A stretch of 64,000 nucleotides of DNA from Prevotella melaninogenica (lineage in GTDB: Bacteria > Bacteroidota > Bacteroidia > Bacteroidales > Bacteroidaceae). Shown piece by piece: positions 1 to 8,168 of this stretch (position 1 is the stretch's first letter; each line of letters begins with the position of its first letter). The translations under genes and the position numbers were made by a program. The notes under the pieces were generated by a model. That model was given only the letters and a program-made list of their open reading frames with translations. It was not told the origin of the DNA and ran no database searches. Where the stretch lies: contig NZ_AP018050.1 in NCBI RefSeq assembly GCF_003609775.1, positions 620,001-684,000 on the forward strand, given 5' to 3'.

Positions 1-1050
1 TTAGTGCCTGGTGCTGCTGCATCAAGCAGTAAAGGGGGAGAGATTGACCTGCAGGAGATATTGTGGGGACATATCAAGGACTCATACGAGTGGCATGTTA
101 CCAGTATCGGCGATAAGCATATCATCATCAATCTGCCAGTCTTTGTGAAAACATCAAAAGGCTGGTACACGGGTTGGGCTGAAGACTTTGCTGAAGAGCC
201 GTTAGAGGAAGGTCCACACGCAGGCTATCGTCCTTGTAAAAATAACCCAGACCTGTTCATTGCAACGAAGGGAAACTATGAACGTCGTATCGTTGAGTTG
301 CAGGAGGATGGCACGGAAGTGCGTCCTATTGACCTCTCTATAACGAAGACGGTGTGCGTACTCTTCATTGATGCCATCATTCTCTTGCTGTGTATCTTGA
401 TTCCAGCACGCTGGTGTCGCCGTCATAAGTTTACGGATAAGGCTCCAAAGGGATTCACGGGATTGATGCACATGATGATTATGTATGTTTATGATGAGGT
501 GATTAAGCCTGCATTAGGCAAGGAGGCAGACAAGTATGCGCCTTATCTGCTGACTTGTTTCTTCTTCATTTTCATCTCTAACCTCATGGGTATCATACCA
601 TTCCCACCAGGTGGCGGTAACTTGACAGGTAACATTACGGTAACATTCTTCCTTGCAGTGTGTACGTTCTTGATAACAAACTTCTCTGGAACAAAGCATT
701 ATTGGAAGGAAATCTTCTGGCCAGAGGTTCCTGTATGGATGAAGGTTCCGGTGCCATTGATGCCATTCATTGAAATCTTTGGTATCTTCACGAAACCGTT
801 TGCTTTGATGGTCCGTCTCTTTGCTAACATGATGGCAGGTCATGCGATAGCATTGGCTTTGACGTGTGTCATCTTTATTACAGCAACAATGAGTGTTGTT
901 ATCAGCACTTCTATGACGATTGTGAGTGTGGGTATGAGTATCTTCATGATGCTCCTCGAATTGCTTGTTTGCTTCATTCAGGCAATGGTATTCACGATGT
1001 TGAGTGCGGTGTTCATCTCATTTGCAAGAGTACACGAGTCTGAGGCGTAG
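1..1050 (+). CDS. atpB: F0F1 ATP synthase subunit a, 5'-partial
   Basis: Membrane subunit a of the F0 proton channel, which carries protons past the c-ring in the inner membrane. The reading frame is open from the first base of the window, so the true start lies upstream. The visible part has a long hydrophilic N-terminal region (about residues 1-115) of the type found in Bacteroidota, then about six membrane segments. The FGIFTKPFALMVRLFANMMAGH stretch near residue 260 holds the conserved Arg of subunit a. It is followed after 257 bp by atpE and the rest of the operon in the same direction. The beta and epsilon genes are not seen and are probably upstream. Identity is certain; only the start is missing. 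Confidence 0.97.
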   Translation, partial: LVPGAAASSSKGGEIDLQEILWGHIKDSYEWHVTSIGDKHIIINLPVFVKTSKGWYTGWAEDFAEEPLEEGPHAGYRPCKNNPDLFIATKGNYERRIVELQEDGTEVRPIDLSITKTVCVLFIDAIILLLCILIPARWCRRHKFTDKAPKGFTGLMHMMIMYVYDEVIKPALGKEADKYAPYLLTCFFFIFISNLMGIIPFPPGGGNLTGNITVTFFLAVCTFLITNFSGTKHYWKEIFWPEVPVWMKVPVPLMPFIEIFGIFTKPFALMVRLFANMMAGHAIALALTCVIFITATMSVVISTSMTIVSVGMSIFMMLLELLVCFIQAMVFTMLSAVFISFARVHESEA

Positions 1051-1074
1051 GAGAATGGCTGCGGATTGTCCTAA

Positions 1075-1170
1075 CCTATATAGGAACTCTAGGCTATCTA
1101 GGAACCCTAGGAACCTAACCAAACTAGGAATCCTATGATAACTGGAAACCTATGATAACTGGAACCCCAA
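1075..1170. repeat. Low-complexity word array between atpB and atpE
   Basis: The 257-bp gap between atpB and atpE is unusually long for an atp operon. It holds iterations of words such as CTAGGAACC and CCTATGATAACTGGAA, several of them self-complementary around CCTAGG. No gene is seen in it. The last part, about 1170-1307, is AT-rich leader sequence before atpE. The array could form stem-loops that affect the ratio of atpB to atpE message, but that is inference. Confidence 0.7.
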
Positions 1171-1307
1171 GGAATAATAGGATAAATAGCTTCACTATTC
1201 CTGCTATAATAGCAAGTTTTGTTAGTAAGCCAGTTTCCTCTTCTCACAAGAATAAAAACAAAGAAAGTAAGAAAATAAAAACAATTAATAATTAAAAGCA
1301 AAAAACT

Positions 1308-1547
1308 ATGTTGACATCATTGTTATTAGCAGCAGAAACTGCAAAGTTGGGCGCCGCTATCGGTGCAGGTATCGCAGCCGTAGGCGCAGGTCTTGGTATT
1401 GGTCGTATCGGTGGTCAGGCGATGGATGCTATGGCTCGCCAGCCAGAGAAGATTGGTGATCTTCGTTCTGCTATGATCGTTGCTGCCGCTTTGGTTGAGG
1501 GTGTTGCCTTCTTCGCGGTTATCGTTGCTGCTCTCTGTGTATTCTAA
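1308..1547 (+). CDS. atpE: F0F1 ATP synthase subunit c
   Basis: Proteolipid subunit of the rotating c-ring. It is 79 residues in two hydrophobic helices joined by the polar loop RQPEK (residues 44-48), the usual length and layout. The ion-binding carboxylate is Glu64 in LVEGVAFF. It is followed by Gly rather than the Ser/Thr typical of sodium-binding c subunits, and helix 1 (GAGLGIGRIGG) lacks the sodium-site Gln, so a proton-driven enzyme is likely. The gene lies between atpB and atpF, 55 bp before the latter. Confidence 0.98.
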   Translation: MLTSLLLAAETAKLGAAIGAGIAAVGAGLGIGRIGGQAMDAMARQPEKIGDLRSAMIVAAALVEGVAFFAVIVAALCVF

Positions 1548-1602
1548 ACCACAGAAGAGAGCTATTTAAACAAAATTGGTAAGAAAAGTAATTTAGCAGC
1601 TT

Positions 1603-2115
1603 ATGTCATTATTATTGCCAGATAGTGGCTTACTCTTTTGGATGACCCTCGTCTTTCTGGTGGTCTTCGGCATCTTGTGGAAGTGGGGTTTCCCATCAAT
1701 CATCAAGATGGTGAACGAGCGCAAGGAATATATTGACGAGAGTCTTGCAAAGGCAGAGGAAGCCAACTTGAGGCTTGCCAACATTCAGAAACAAGGTGAG
1801 GAGCTGCTTATGGAGGCACGTGAGAAACAGGCGCAAATCCTTAGGGAGGCGTCTGAGACACGTGAAACCATAGTCGGTCAGGCACAGGAGAAGGCACGCG
1901 AAGAGAGTGCTCGTATCCTTTCTGAAGCCAAGGCAGAGATTGAAAGTCAGAAGCAGGCTGCCATCCGTGACATCCGTTCGCAGGTTGCAGAGCTTTCTGT
2001 GCAGATTGCTGAGAAGATTCTGCACAAGGAGTTGTCTGGTTCTGCCGAGCAGACTCAGCTTATCGACAGCTTATTGGATGAAGTTGCTTCTTCTAACGGA
2101 ACAGAAAGTAAATAA
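1603..2115 (+). CDS. atpF: F0F1 ATP synthase subunit b
   Basis: Peripheral-stalk subunit b, which ties F0 to F1. It is 170 residues with one N-terminal membrane segment (about residues 8-28, LLFWMTLVFLVVFGILWKWG) followed by a long charged coiled coil rich in Glu, Lys, Ala and Gln, as expected for the family. It ends 6 bp before atpH, so the two are probably translationally coupled. The start chosen gives the standard short periplasmic tail. Confidence 0.96.
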   Translation: MSLLLPDSGLLFWMTLVFLVVFGILWKWGFPSIIKMVNERKEYIDESLAKAEEANLRLANIQKQGEELLMEAREKQAQILREASETRETIVGQAQEKAREESARILSEAKAEIESQKQAAIRDIRSQVAELSVQIAEKILHKELSGSAEQTQLIDSLLDEVASSNGTESK

Positions 2116-2121
2116 TCGCTT

Positions 2122-2658
2122 ATGAATACAGGTGTAATATCGGTTCGCTATGCTCGTGCGCTGTTGAAGACTGCCTGTGAGCAAGGTCTCGAGGACAAGG
2201 TATATGCTATCATGCAAACACTTGCCCAGAGTTACCTTCAGGTGCCCGAACTCCGCATGACGATTGAAAGCCCGATGCTTCCGAAGGAGAAGAAGCGCAA
2301 GCTATTGGAAGTAGCCTGTGGTGACGACTGTCCTGAGCTTGTTGGAAACTTCCTTTCCCTTGTTATGAAGGGAGATAGAGAGGAGTTGCTGCAACTTATG
2401 GCGAATGACTATGTCGCTCTGTATCGTAAGCAGAAGAACATCATTCGCGGAAAGGTCATCACAGCCTCGCCTGTCTCTTCCCAGACGGAAGACAAGATGA
2501 AAGCACTGGTACAGTCCAGAGCGCAGGGAACCGTTGAGTTCAACACTGAGGTTGATCCTTCACTCATTGGCGGCTTTATTCTTGAGTATGACACTTATAG
2601 AATGGATGCCAGCGTGAAGAGCAAACTGAACGCTATCCTCACACAATTAAAAAAGTAA
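2122..2658 (+). CDS. atpH: F0F1 ATP synthase subunit delta
   Basis: The delta (OSCP) subunit caps the F1 head and binds the b-stalk. It is 178 residues, the normal length. The N-terminal helical domain begins ISVRYARALLKTA, a family signature, and the C-terminal domain has the conserved DPSLIGGFILEYD segment near residue 150. It sits between atpF (6 bp) and atpA (13 bp), the usual bacterial order. Confidence 0.96.
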   Translation: MNTGVISVRYARALLKTACEQGLEDKVYAIMQTLAQSYLQVPELRMTIESPMLPKEKKRKLLEVACGDDCPELVGNFLSLVMKGDREELLQLMANDYVALYRKQKNIIRGKVITASPVSSQTEDKMKALVQSRAQGTVEFNTEVDPSLIGGFILEYDTYRMDASVKSKLNAILTQLKK

Positions 2659-2671
2659 TTAGATTAATAAC

Positions 2672-4255
2672 ATGTCAGATAAAATTAAACCAAGTGAGGT
2701 GTCTGAGATTCTTTTGAAAGAACTTCAAGGCATCAACTCTGAGGAGAAGTTTGATGAAGTCGGTACCGTACTGACCGTTAGCGACGGTGTGGCACGTGTC
2801 TATGGTCTTCGCAATGCTGAAGCCAACGAGTTGCTTGAATTCGAGAATGGCACCATGGCGATTGTCATGAACTTGGAGGAAGACAATGTTGGTTGTGTCC
2901 TTCTTGGTCCTACGTCAGGTATCAAGGAGGGACAGAGCGTGAAGCGTACACACCGCATTGCCTCTATCCGTGTCAATGACAACTTCTTGGGACGTGTAGT
3001 CAACCCGCTTGGAGAGGCTATCGATGGTAAGGGTGATATCGACCTGACTGAATCTTTTGAGATGCCATTGGACCGTAAGGCTCCGGGTGTTATCTATCGT
3101 CAGCCAGTGAAGGAGCCACTCCAGACTGGTCTGAAGGCTGTTGACTCAATGATTCCTATCGGTCGTGGTCAGCGTGAGCTTATCATTGGTGACCGCCAGA
3201 CAGGTAAGACAGCCATTGCCGTTGATACTATCATCAATCAGAAGAGCTTCTATGAGCAGGGTAATCCTGTTTATTGTATCTATGTTGCTATCGGTCAGAA
3301 GGCTTCTACCGTTGCTACATTGGTACAGAACCTCAAGGAGCGTGGCGCATTGCCTTATACGATTATCGTAAGTGCTACAGCGGCTGATCCTGCTGCTATG
3401 CAGTATTATGCACCATTTGCTGGTGCTGCTATCGGTGAGTACTTCCGCGATCGTGGTTACTCTGCTCTCGTTATCTATGATGACTTGTCAAAGCAGGCTG
3501 TAGCTTATCGTGAGGTTTCATTGATTCTTCGTCGTCCTTCAGGTCGTGAGGCTTATCCTGGTGACGTTTTCTATCTCCACTCTCGTCTGCTTGAGCGTGC
3601 TGCACGTATCAACAACCAGCAGGAGATTGCAGAGAAGATGAACGACCTTCCAGAATGTATGAAGGGCCATGTAAAGGGTGGTGGTTCGCTTACAGCGTTG
3701 CCTATCATTGAGACACAGGCAGGTGACGTGTCAGCCTACATCCCTACTAACGTGATTTCCATTACCGACGGTCAGATTTATCTTGAGTCAGACCTCTTCA
3801 ATCAGGGCTTCCGTCCAGCTATTAACGTAGGTATTTCCGTATCTCGTGTGGGTGGTTCTGCGCAGGTTAAGAGTATGAAGAAGGTGGCTGGTACGTTGAA
3901 GATTGATATGGCACAGTATCGCGAGTTGGAGGCATTCTCTAAGTTCTCATCAGATATGGACAAGGTCACAGCGATGACCCTCGACCGTGGACGTAAGAAC
4001 AACCAGTTGCTTATCCAGCCACAGTACAGTCCTATGCCAGTGGGTGAGCAGATTGCTATCCTCTATTGTGGTGTGAACGGACTGATGCGCGACGTACCTG
4101 TCGACCAGATTCGCCAGTGTCAGGACCAGTTCCTCGACAGCATGCGCTCTTCTCATGCCGATGTAATCAGCGAGTTAGCTTCTGGTAAGCTCGAAGATGC
4201 TTCTATCAAGGTAATCGAAGAAGTCATGGGCAATATTGCCGGACAATACAAATAA
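2672..4255 (+). CDS. atpA: F0F1 ATP synthase subunit alpha
   Basis: Non-catalytic nucleotide-binding subunit of F1, present as three copies alternating with beta. It is 527 residues. An N-terminal beta-barrel domain comes first, then the P-loop GDRQTGKT at residues 173-180, then the alpha signature near residues 370-390 ([17 protein letters not shown]) and a helical C-terminal domain. It lies 13 bp after atpH and 12 bp before atpG in one tight operon. Confidence 0.98.
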   Translation: MSDKIKPSEVSEILLKELQGINSEEKFDEVGTVLTVSDGVARVYGLRNAEANELLEFENGTMAIVMNLEEDNVGCVLLGPTSGIKEGQSVKRTHRIASIRVNDNFLGRVVNPLGEAIDGKGDIDLTESFEMPLDRKAPGVIYRQPVKEPLQTGLKAVDSMIPIGRGQRELIIGDRQTGKTAIAVDTIINQKSFYEQGNPVYCIYVAIGQKASTVATLVQNLKERGALPYTIIVSATAADPAAMQYYAPFAGAAIGEYFRDRGYSALVIYDDLSKQAVAYREVSLILRRPSGREAYPGDVFYLHSRLLERAARINNQQEIAEKMNDLPECMKGHVKGGGSLTALPIIETQAGDVSAYIPTNVISITDGQIYLESDLFNQGFRPAINVGISVSRVGGSAQVKSMKKVAGTLKIDMAQYRELEAFSKFSSDMDKVTAMTLDRGRKNNQLLIQPQYSPMPVGEQIAILYCGVNGLMRDVPVDQIRQCQDQFLDSMRSSHADVISELASGKLEDASIKVIEEVMGNIAGQYK

Positions 4256-4267
4256 AGACAATACAGA

Positions 4268-5245
4268 ATGGCATCCTTAAAGGAAATCAAGACTCGTATC
4301 GCCAGTGTTCAGAGTACTCGTAAGATTACGAGTGCGATGAAGATGGTTGCGTCGAGTAAGTTGCACCATGCCCAGAATGCCATCGAGAGTATGCTCCCAT
4401 ACGAGGCTATGCTCGAACACATTCTCAAGGCTTTCCTTGTCTCTACGCCCGATACGGACACTCCGTTCGACGAACAGAGACCAGTGAAACGTGTTGCCTT
4501 ACTCGTGTTCTCCTCAAACAGTTCTCTCTGTGGTGGATTCAATGCTAATGTCATCAAGCTGATGCAGCAGACGATAGACGAATATCGTGCGCAGGGTTTG
4601 ACTGACAAGGATATTGTCATTTATCCCGTAGGACGTAAGGTGTTTGAAACAGCTAAGAAGCGTGGATTTACTTGTGTATATCCTTATCCGCAACTTGCTG
4701 ACAAGCCAAATTCTGAGGAGTGCCGCAATCTCGCTAAAGAGTTAAGTCAGAAATGGCTGGATGGCGAGTTCGACAAGGTGGAGATAATTTATCATCACTT
4801 CAAGAGTGCAGGAAGCCAGATTCTCCAGCGTAAGAATTTCCTTCCGATTGACCTTGAGGAAGAACTCAATGCCGACTCTACGCGTGATCTTTCATCAAAT
4901 ATTTCGAGCAAGGCTGCACAGGAATATCTCAAGAGAAAAGGACAGTCTGAAACACAGAAGTCTAATAAAGAGGCTGTTACTCCTCTGAATGATAACTTCA
5001 TCGTTGAGCCAGACCTGCATACAGTCTTGACAGCATTGGTACCGAAACTGCTGCATCACATGGTCTTTACTGCCCTTTTAGACAGTAATGCCTCTGAGCA
5101 CGCAGCGCGAATGGTTGCCATGCAGACCGCAACAGATAATGCTGACGATTTGCTTCGTGCGCTTAACTTGCAATATAACAAGTCGCGTCAGGCAGCCATC
5201 ACATCTGAGTTGCTCGATATTGTAGGTGGTACGGTAAATAATTAA
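4268..5245 (+). CDS. atpG: F0F1 ATP synthase subunit gamma
   Basis: Central rotor shaft of F1. The conserved N-terminal helix (IKTRIASVQSTRKITSAMKMVASSKL) and the C-terminal helix (residues about 285-320, ending SELLDIVGG) are both present. At 325 residues it is longer than the roughly 290 of E. coli. The extra length is a polar insertion at about residues 200-245 that contains Asn/Ser/Lys-rich sequence, commonly seen in Bacteroidota gamma subunits. It is the last gene of the operon and is followed by a strong terminator. Confidence 0.97.
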   Translation: MASLKEIKTRIASVQSTRKITSAMKMVASSKLHHAQNAIESMLPYEAMLEHILKAFLVSTPDTDTPFDEQRPVKRVALLVFSSNSSLCGGFNANVIKLMQQTIDEYRAQGLTDKDIVIYPVGRKVFETAKKRGFTCVYPYPQLADKPNSEECRNLAKELSQKWLDGEFDKVEIIYHHFKSAGSQILQRKNFLPIDLEEELNADSTRDLSSNISSKAAQEYLKRKGQSETQKSNKEAVTPLNDNFIVEPDLHTVLTALVPKLLHHMVFTALLDSNASEHAARMVAMQTATDNADDLLRALNLQYNKSRQAAITSELLDIVGGTVNN

Positions 5246-5287
5246 TTTCTTGTTTGCCCTTGTGGTAGGCAGTGAATAGAATCTAAT

Positions 5288-5322
5288 AAACAGGGATAGG
5301 CGTTGGCTTATCCCTGTTTTTT
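5288..5322 (+). terminator. Intrinsic terminator of the atp operon
   Basis: An 11-bp stem, AACAGGGATAA pairing with TTATCCCTGTT around a short loop, is followed by a run of T. It lies 43 bp after the atpG stop and ends the operon. Confidence 0.9.
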
Positions 5323-5324
5323 AT

Positions 5325-5480
5325 TGGGGTAATTAGCCTAATAATTTATTAGCCTAATTAGCCTAATTAGCCCAATAAGGAAAATAAGCCCTATAACCCT
5401 AATAATTTATTAGCCCAATTAGTCTAATAAGGCTAATGAGCCTTATAATTAATCAGCCTAATTAGTCCAATTAGCCAAAC
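5325..5480. repeat. TTAGCCTAATAA word array
   Basis: About 150 bp made of degenerate iterations of ATTAGCCTAATA and TTAGCCCAATTAG, many of them palindromic. No coding potential. It sits just after the atp terminator and resembles in style the other word arrays at 1075, 8760, 9055 and 56193, but with a different word. Confidence 0.75.
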
Positions 5481-5599
5481 ACTTAATTTCCCTGCTTATT
5501 GTTGGAAAATAATTAACAAAAAGTCTGCTCAATCCTCCCTTGAATCCCTCCAAAATATTTTAAAGAGCCTTCTTTGTAACTATCATATAATCAATAACT

Positions 5600-5720
5600 T
5601 GCAGAGGTGCTTTTTAAAAGGTGCTTACTTGGACTTTAAAAGGGCGTTAGTAAGGGGCTTAAAGGGCATCTTTTGCAAGCCAAAAGGGCGTCTTTACGAA
5701 CCTAAAAGAGCATGTGTTGA
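5600..5720 (+). repeat. Dispersed repeat family A, copy 1
   Basis: A periodic block of about 21-22 bp units that each start AAAAGG. The units carry in turn GTGCTTACTT, GCGTTAGTAAGG, GCATCTTTTGCAAGCC, GCGTCTTTACGA and AGCATG. Related blocks occur at about 15058, 22275, 34040, 49226 and 53940, in both orientations and always between genes. No open frame of note. Confidence 0.8.
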
Positions 5721-5763
5721 ATTTCAAGCGTTGAATTTTTTATTACAAAACAGATAATCGTTT

Positions 5764-6105
5764 GGTTCTTCCGAAATATGGAGTGCTAAACTAAACGTCT
5801 TATATAATAGGCACACGGAGTTACGGAGGGGACGGAGGTAATGCAATGTAACGGAGGTGCCGACGGCACAAAGAGCGACGGAGGTATAGCGTACAGATTC
5901 TTAATAAATATTTAGGGATAAATGCTTTGTTGATAAATTGCTAATAGAATTGGCAAACAAGCTCCGTCGCTCTATGCACCGACGGTGCCTCTGTGACTTC
6001 TATCGCTTTTTAATAATCCTCCGTTCTCTCCTTTTCTCCGTGTGACATTTCGTTAGAAACCTAACTTTAAATGTCAAACCTTATCACTCCAAAATCCTGA
6101 AAACC
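5764..6105. repeat. Dispersed palindromic element family B, copy 1
   Basis: A 342-bp imperfect palindrome. The left tip reads GGTTCTTCCGAAATATGGAG; the right tip is a decayed inverse. Each arm holds CACGGAG-type boxes and a small hairpin (GTGCCGACGGCAC on the left, GCACCGACGGTGC on the right) next to AGAGCGACGGAG. The copy at 34292-34635 is about the same length and lies in the opposite orientation. The two ends and the lack of a gene make it MITE-like. No transposase is present inside. Confidence 0.75.
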
Positions 6106-6324
6106 TATAAATAAACCTTAGCATAAGTATAGGTTATGAGAGATAATGATTCATGATAAAAAAGCGTATAAAGTCAGAGGTTATAAAATTTGTTTTATAG
6201 AAAAGTTTCAATTTGTAAACCAAACTTTATATAAATGTATGATTCTTATTAAATGTGATTTATTAGAGTATTAGTAAAGTTGTTGTCCCTTACAAATTTT
6301 ATCAATAATTCCAGATAAAGTCTG

Positions 6325-6353
6325 CTTTGTTTAATACCTTCTTTATATCTTTG
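6325..6353 (+). promoter_or_regulatory. Promoter for nrdG
   Basis: A Bacteroidota-type promoter with TTTG at 6325-6328 and the -7 element TATCTTTG at 6346-6353. Transcription would start near 6360, leaving a leader of about 95 nt before the chosen nrdG start. The leader contains a strong AGGAGG at 6379-6384 in front of a four-codon GTG mini-frame (6392-6406). Confidence 0.6.
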
Positions 6354-6455
6354 TAGGGTAGAAAATCGTACACATAAAAGGAGGTGACACGGTGTTGTGT
6401 GGGTGAAGATAATCACTTGAACATAAGCGTGTTTAGAAAAAAAAATCAGATAGTA

Positions 6456-6941
6456 ATGCTTCGTTATATCAATACAGATATCGTCTTTCAGGAGTTTCCC
6501 GATGAGGTGACACTTGCCATTAATATTTCGGGATGTCCGTGTCGTTGTCCGGGCTGCCATAGTCAGTTCTTGTGGGCAAATAGGGGAGATGAATTGACGG
6601 CTGAAGCACTGTCTGCACTGATTCATGGTGCGAAAGATACCATTGCCTATGTGGGTTTTATGGGTGGCGATGGTGACCCAGCGGCAGTCGACCTGCTTGC
6701 GAAATATGTCCAAGAACGTCACAACGGTTTGAAGGTTGGTTGGTATACTGGGCGCACGGCAATCTCTCCGCTCATCAATCAACAGCATTTCGACTATATC
6801 AAAGTGGGACCCTACCTCCGCCATCTTGGTGGACTTGATTCCCCACGCACCAATCAACGAATGTACCACCGCTGCACAGATGGAAACTTTGAGGATATCA
6901 CTTCCCGCTTTTGGACACATCAGATAGGCAATAACCTATAA
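6456..6941 (+). CDS. nrdG: Anaerobic ribonucleotide reductase activating enzyme (radical SAM)
   Basis: Uses S-adenosylmethionine and a 4Fe-4S cluster to make the glycyl radical of the class III reductase NrdD. The cluster motif CxxxCxxC is C27, C31 and C34 within GCPCRCPGC. The ORF can be extended upstream to a GTG at 6384, but the family begins at MLRYINTDIVFQEFP, so the ATG at 6456 is chosen, giving 161 residues, the usual length. NrdD is not in the window. A class II reductase (nrdJ) lies 20 kb away, so the organism probably has two oxygen-independent routes to deoxynucleotides. The next feature downstream is the CRISPR leader. Confidence 0.92.
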   Translation: MLRYINTDIVFQEFPDEVTLAINISGCPCRCPGCHSQFLWANRGDELTAEALSALIHGAKDTIAYVGFMGGDGDPAAVDLLAKYVQERHNGLKVGWYTGRTAISPLINQQHFDYIKVGPYLRHLGGLDSPRTNQRMYHRCTDGNFEDITSRFWTHQIGNNL

Positions 6942-6981
6942 AAAAGTCACCTTTGGTTGATAAGATTTAACCCAGCGTTCC

Positions 6982-7012
6982 TTGACATTTTGCTTAAAAA
7001 TTACTACCTTTG
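6982..7012 (+). promoter_or_regulatory. CRISPR leader promoter
   Basis: TTGACATTTTG followed at normal spacing by the -7 element TACCTTTG (7005-7012), pointing into the array. The leader up to 7111 contains a small dyad ATTGGT...ACCAAT near 7059-7079. It is closely similar to the promoter at 8059-8089 in front of the next gene. This is one of three reasons to read the array on the + strand. Confidence 0.7.
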
Positions 7013-7111
7013 CACTCGCTTAGAAAGCAGTTGATTTCTGTTAACAAGAGCAGGCGTTATTGGTCTTATAAATACCAATCCAGCTTATACAAAGGATTCG
7101 TATGTCTTGCT

Positions 7112-7930
7112 CTCTGAGAGTATCTTCCATTAAAACAAGGATTAAGACATTAAATCTGACAATTGCATAGTGTTATTTATTTCTCTGAGAGTATCTTCCA
7201 TTAAAACAAGGATTAAGACTTATTAAGATTACAATAGTTAACTACATTAGCAATACTCTGAGAGTATCTTCCATTAAAACAAGGATTAAGACTCCGCCCT
7301 TACAATAGAATAGTAATAAAAGCCGTTGCCCTCTGAGAGTATCTTCCATTAAAACAAGGATTAAGACCATTTTAATTGCAATTTTATTGGGTTACCGAAA
7401 TCTCTGAGAGTATCTTCCATTAAAACAAGGATTAAGACCATTTTAATTGCAATTTTATTGGGTTACCGAAATCTCTGAGAGTATCTTCCATTAAAACAAG
7501 GATTAAGACGACATACACTTACAGTTCGGATCATGTACAATACTCTGAGAGTATCTTCCATTAAAACAAGGATTAAGACATTTTTAGTTTGTTAATAATT
7601 GGTTAAAATTGTCTCTGAGAGTATCTTCCATTACAACAAGGATTAAGACGACATACACTTACAGTTCGGATCATGTACAATACTCTGAGAGTATCTTCCA
7701 TTAAAACAAGGATTAAGACATTTTTAGTTTGTTAATAATTGGTTAAAATTGTCTCTGAGCGTATCTTCCATTACAACAAGGATTAAGACAACAGTCCACT
7801 GTCAGACACACGAAATACGAATCTCTGAGCGTATCTTCCATTACAACAAGGATTAAGACAAACGAACGTAATTCTCTTTAGGAGTAACAGTTACTCTGAG
7901 ATTATCTTCCATTTAAACAAGGGTAAATAG
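7112..7930 (+). CRISPR. CRISPR array, 12 repeats and 11 spacers, no adjacent cas genes
   Basis: Repeats are 37 bp, starting CTCTGAGAG and ending GGATTAAGAC, at 7112, 7183, 7256, 7331, 7402, 7473, 7543, 7613, 7683, 7753, 7823 and 7894. Spacers are 33-38 bp. Only eight spacers are different: spacers 4 and 5 are identical, and spacers 6-7 recur as 8-9. Repeats 8, 10 and 11 have ACAA instead of AAAA, repeats 10 and 11 have GAGCG instead of GAGAG, and repeat 12 is badly decayed, marking the right end as the distal end. The last eight bases, ATTAAGAC, fit the 5' handle of Cas6-processed crRNAs, so a type I or III system read on the + strand is likely. No cas gene is in the window. Confidence 0.97.
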
Positions 7931-8058
7931 AGCTGGCAAAGTTAAGGTGGATTATTGTTTAGTATTTTTAAGCATAGTACTTCTACCTTTTTTAATAGTA
8001 TTCTCACTTTAGGAAAGGTCAGACAGAGAGTAGCTTATAAGAAAAAAGTCTGCTCCGC

Positions 8059-8089
8059 TTGACATTCTGCTTTAGAATCATTACCTTTG
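8059..8089 (+). promoter_or_regulatory. Promoter for the YiiX-like gene
   Basis: TTGACATTCTG and the -7 element TACCTTTG at 8082-8089, about 80 bp before the start at 8169. It closely resembles the CRISPR leader promoter at 6982-7012. Confidence 0.7.
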
Positions 8090-8168
8090 CAATCGATTTA
8101 CGGCTACTCCTAAGTAACGGAAAATGTATTTTTAGAGTCCTTGTAAGTCAAAGAATAACAGAATAATA

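Noticed and set aside
1308..1547. Sodium-type ATP synthase
   Set aside because: Subunit c lacks the Gln and the Ser/Thr next to Glu64 that form the sodium site.
5246..6324. tRNA or other stable RNA genes in the long spacers
   Set aside because: I saw no cloverleaf-like sequence with the conserved GTTCGA-type loop in any long gap; the structure there is explained by the dispersed repeats.
6249..6920. 223-residue minus-strand ORF opposite nrdG
   Set aside because: Shadow of the nrdG frame; nrdG has clear catalytic motifs.
7112..7930. Type VI-B (Cas13b) or type II array
   Set aside because: The repeat lacks the GTTG...CAAC ends of Prevotella type VI-B repeats, and there is no cas13b, cas9 or tracrRNA in view; ATTAAGAC fits a Cas6-type handle better.
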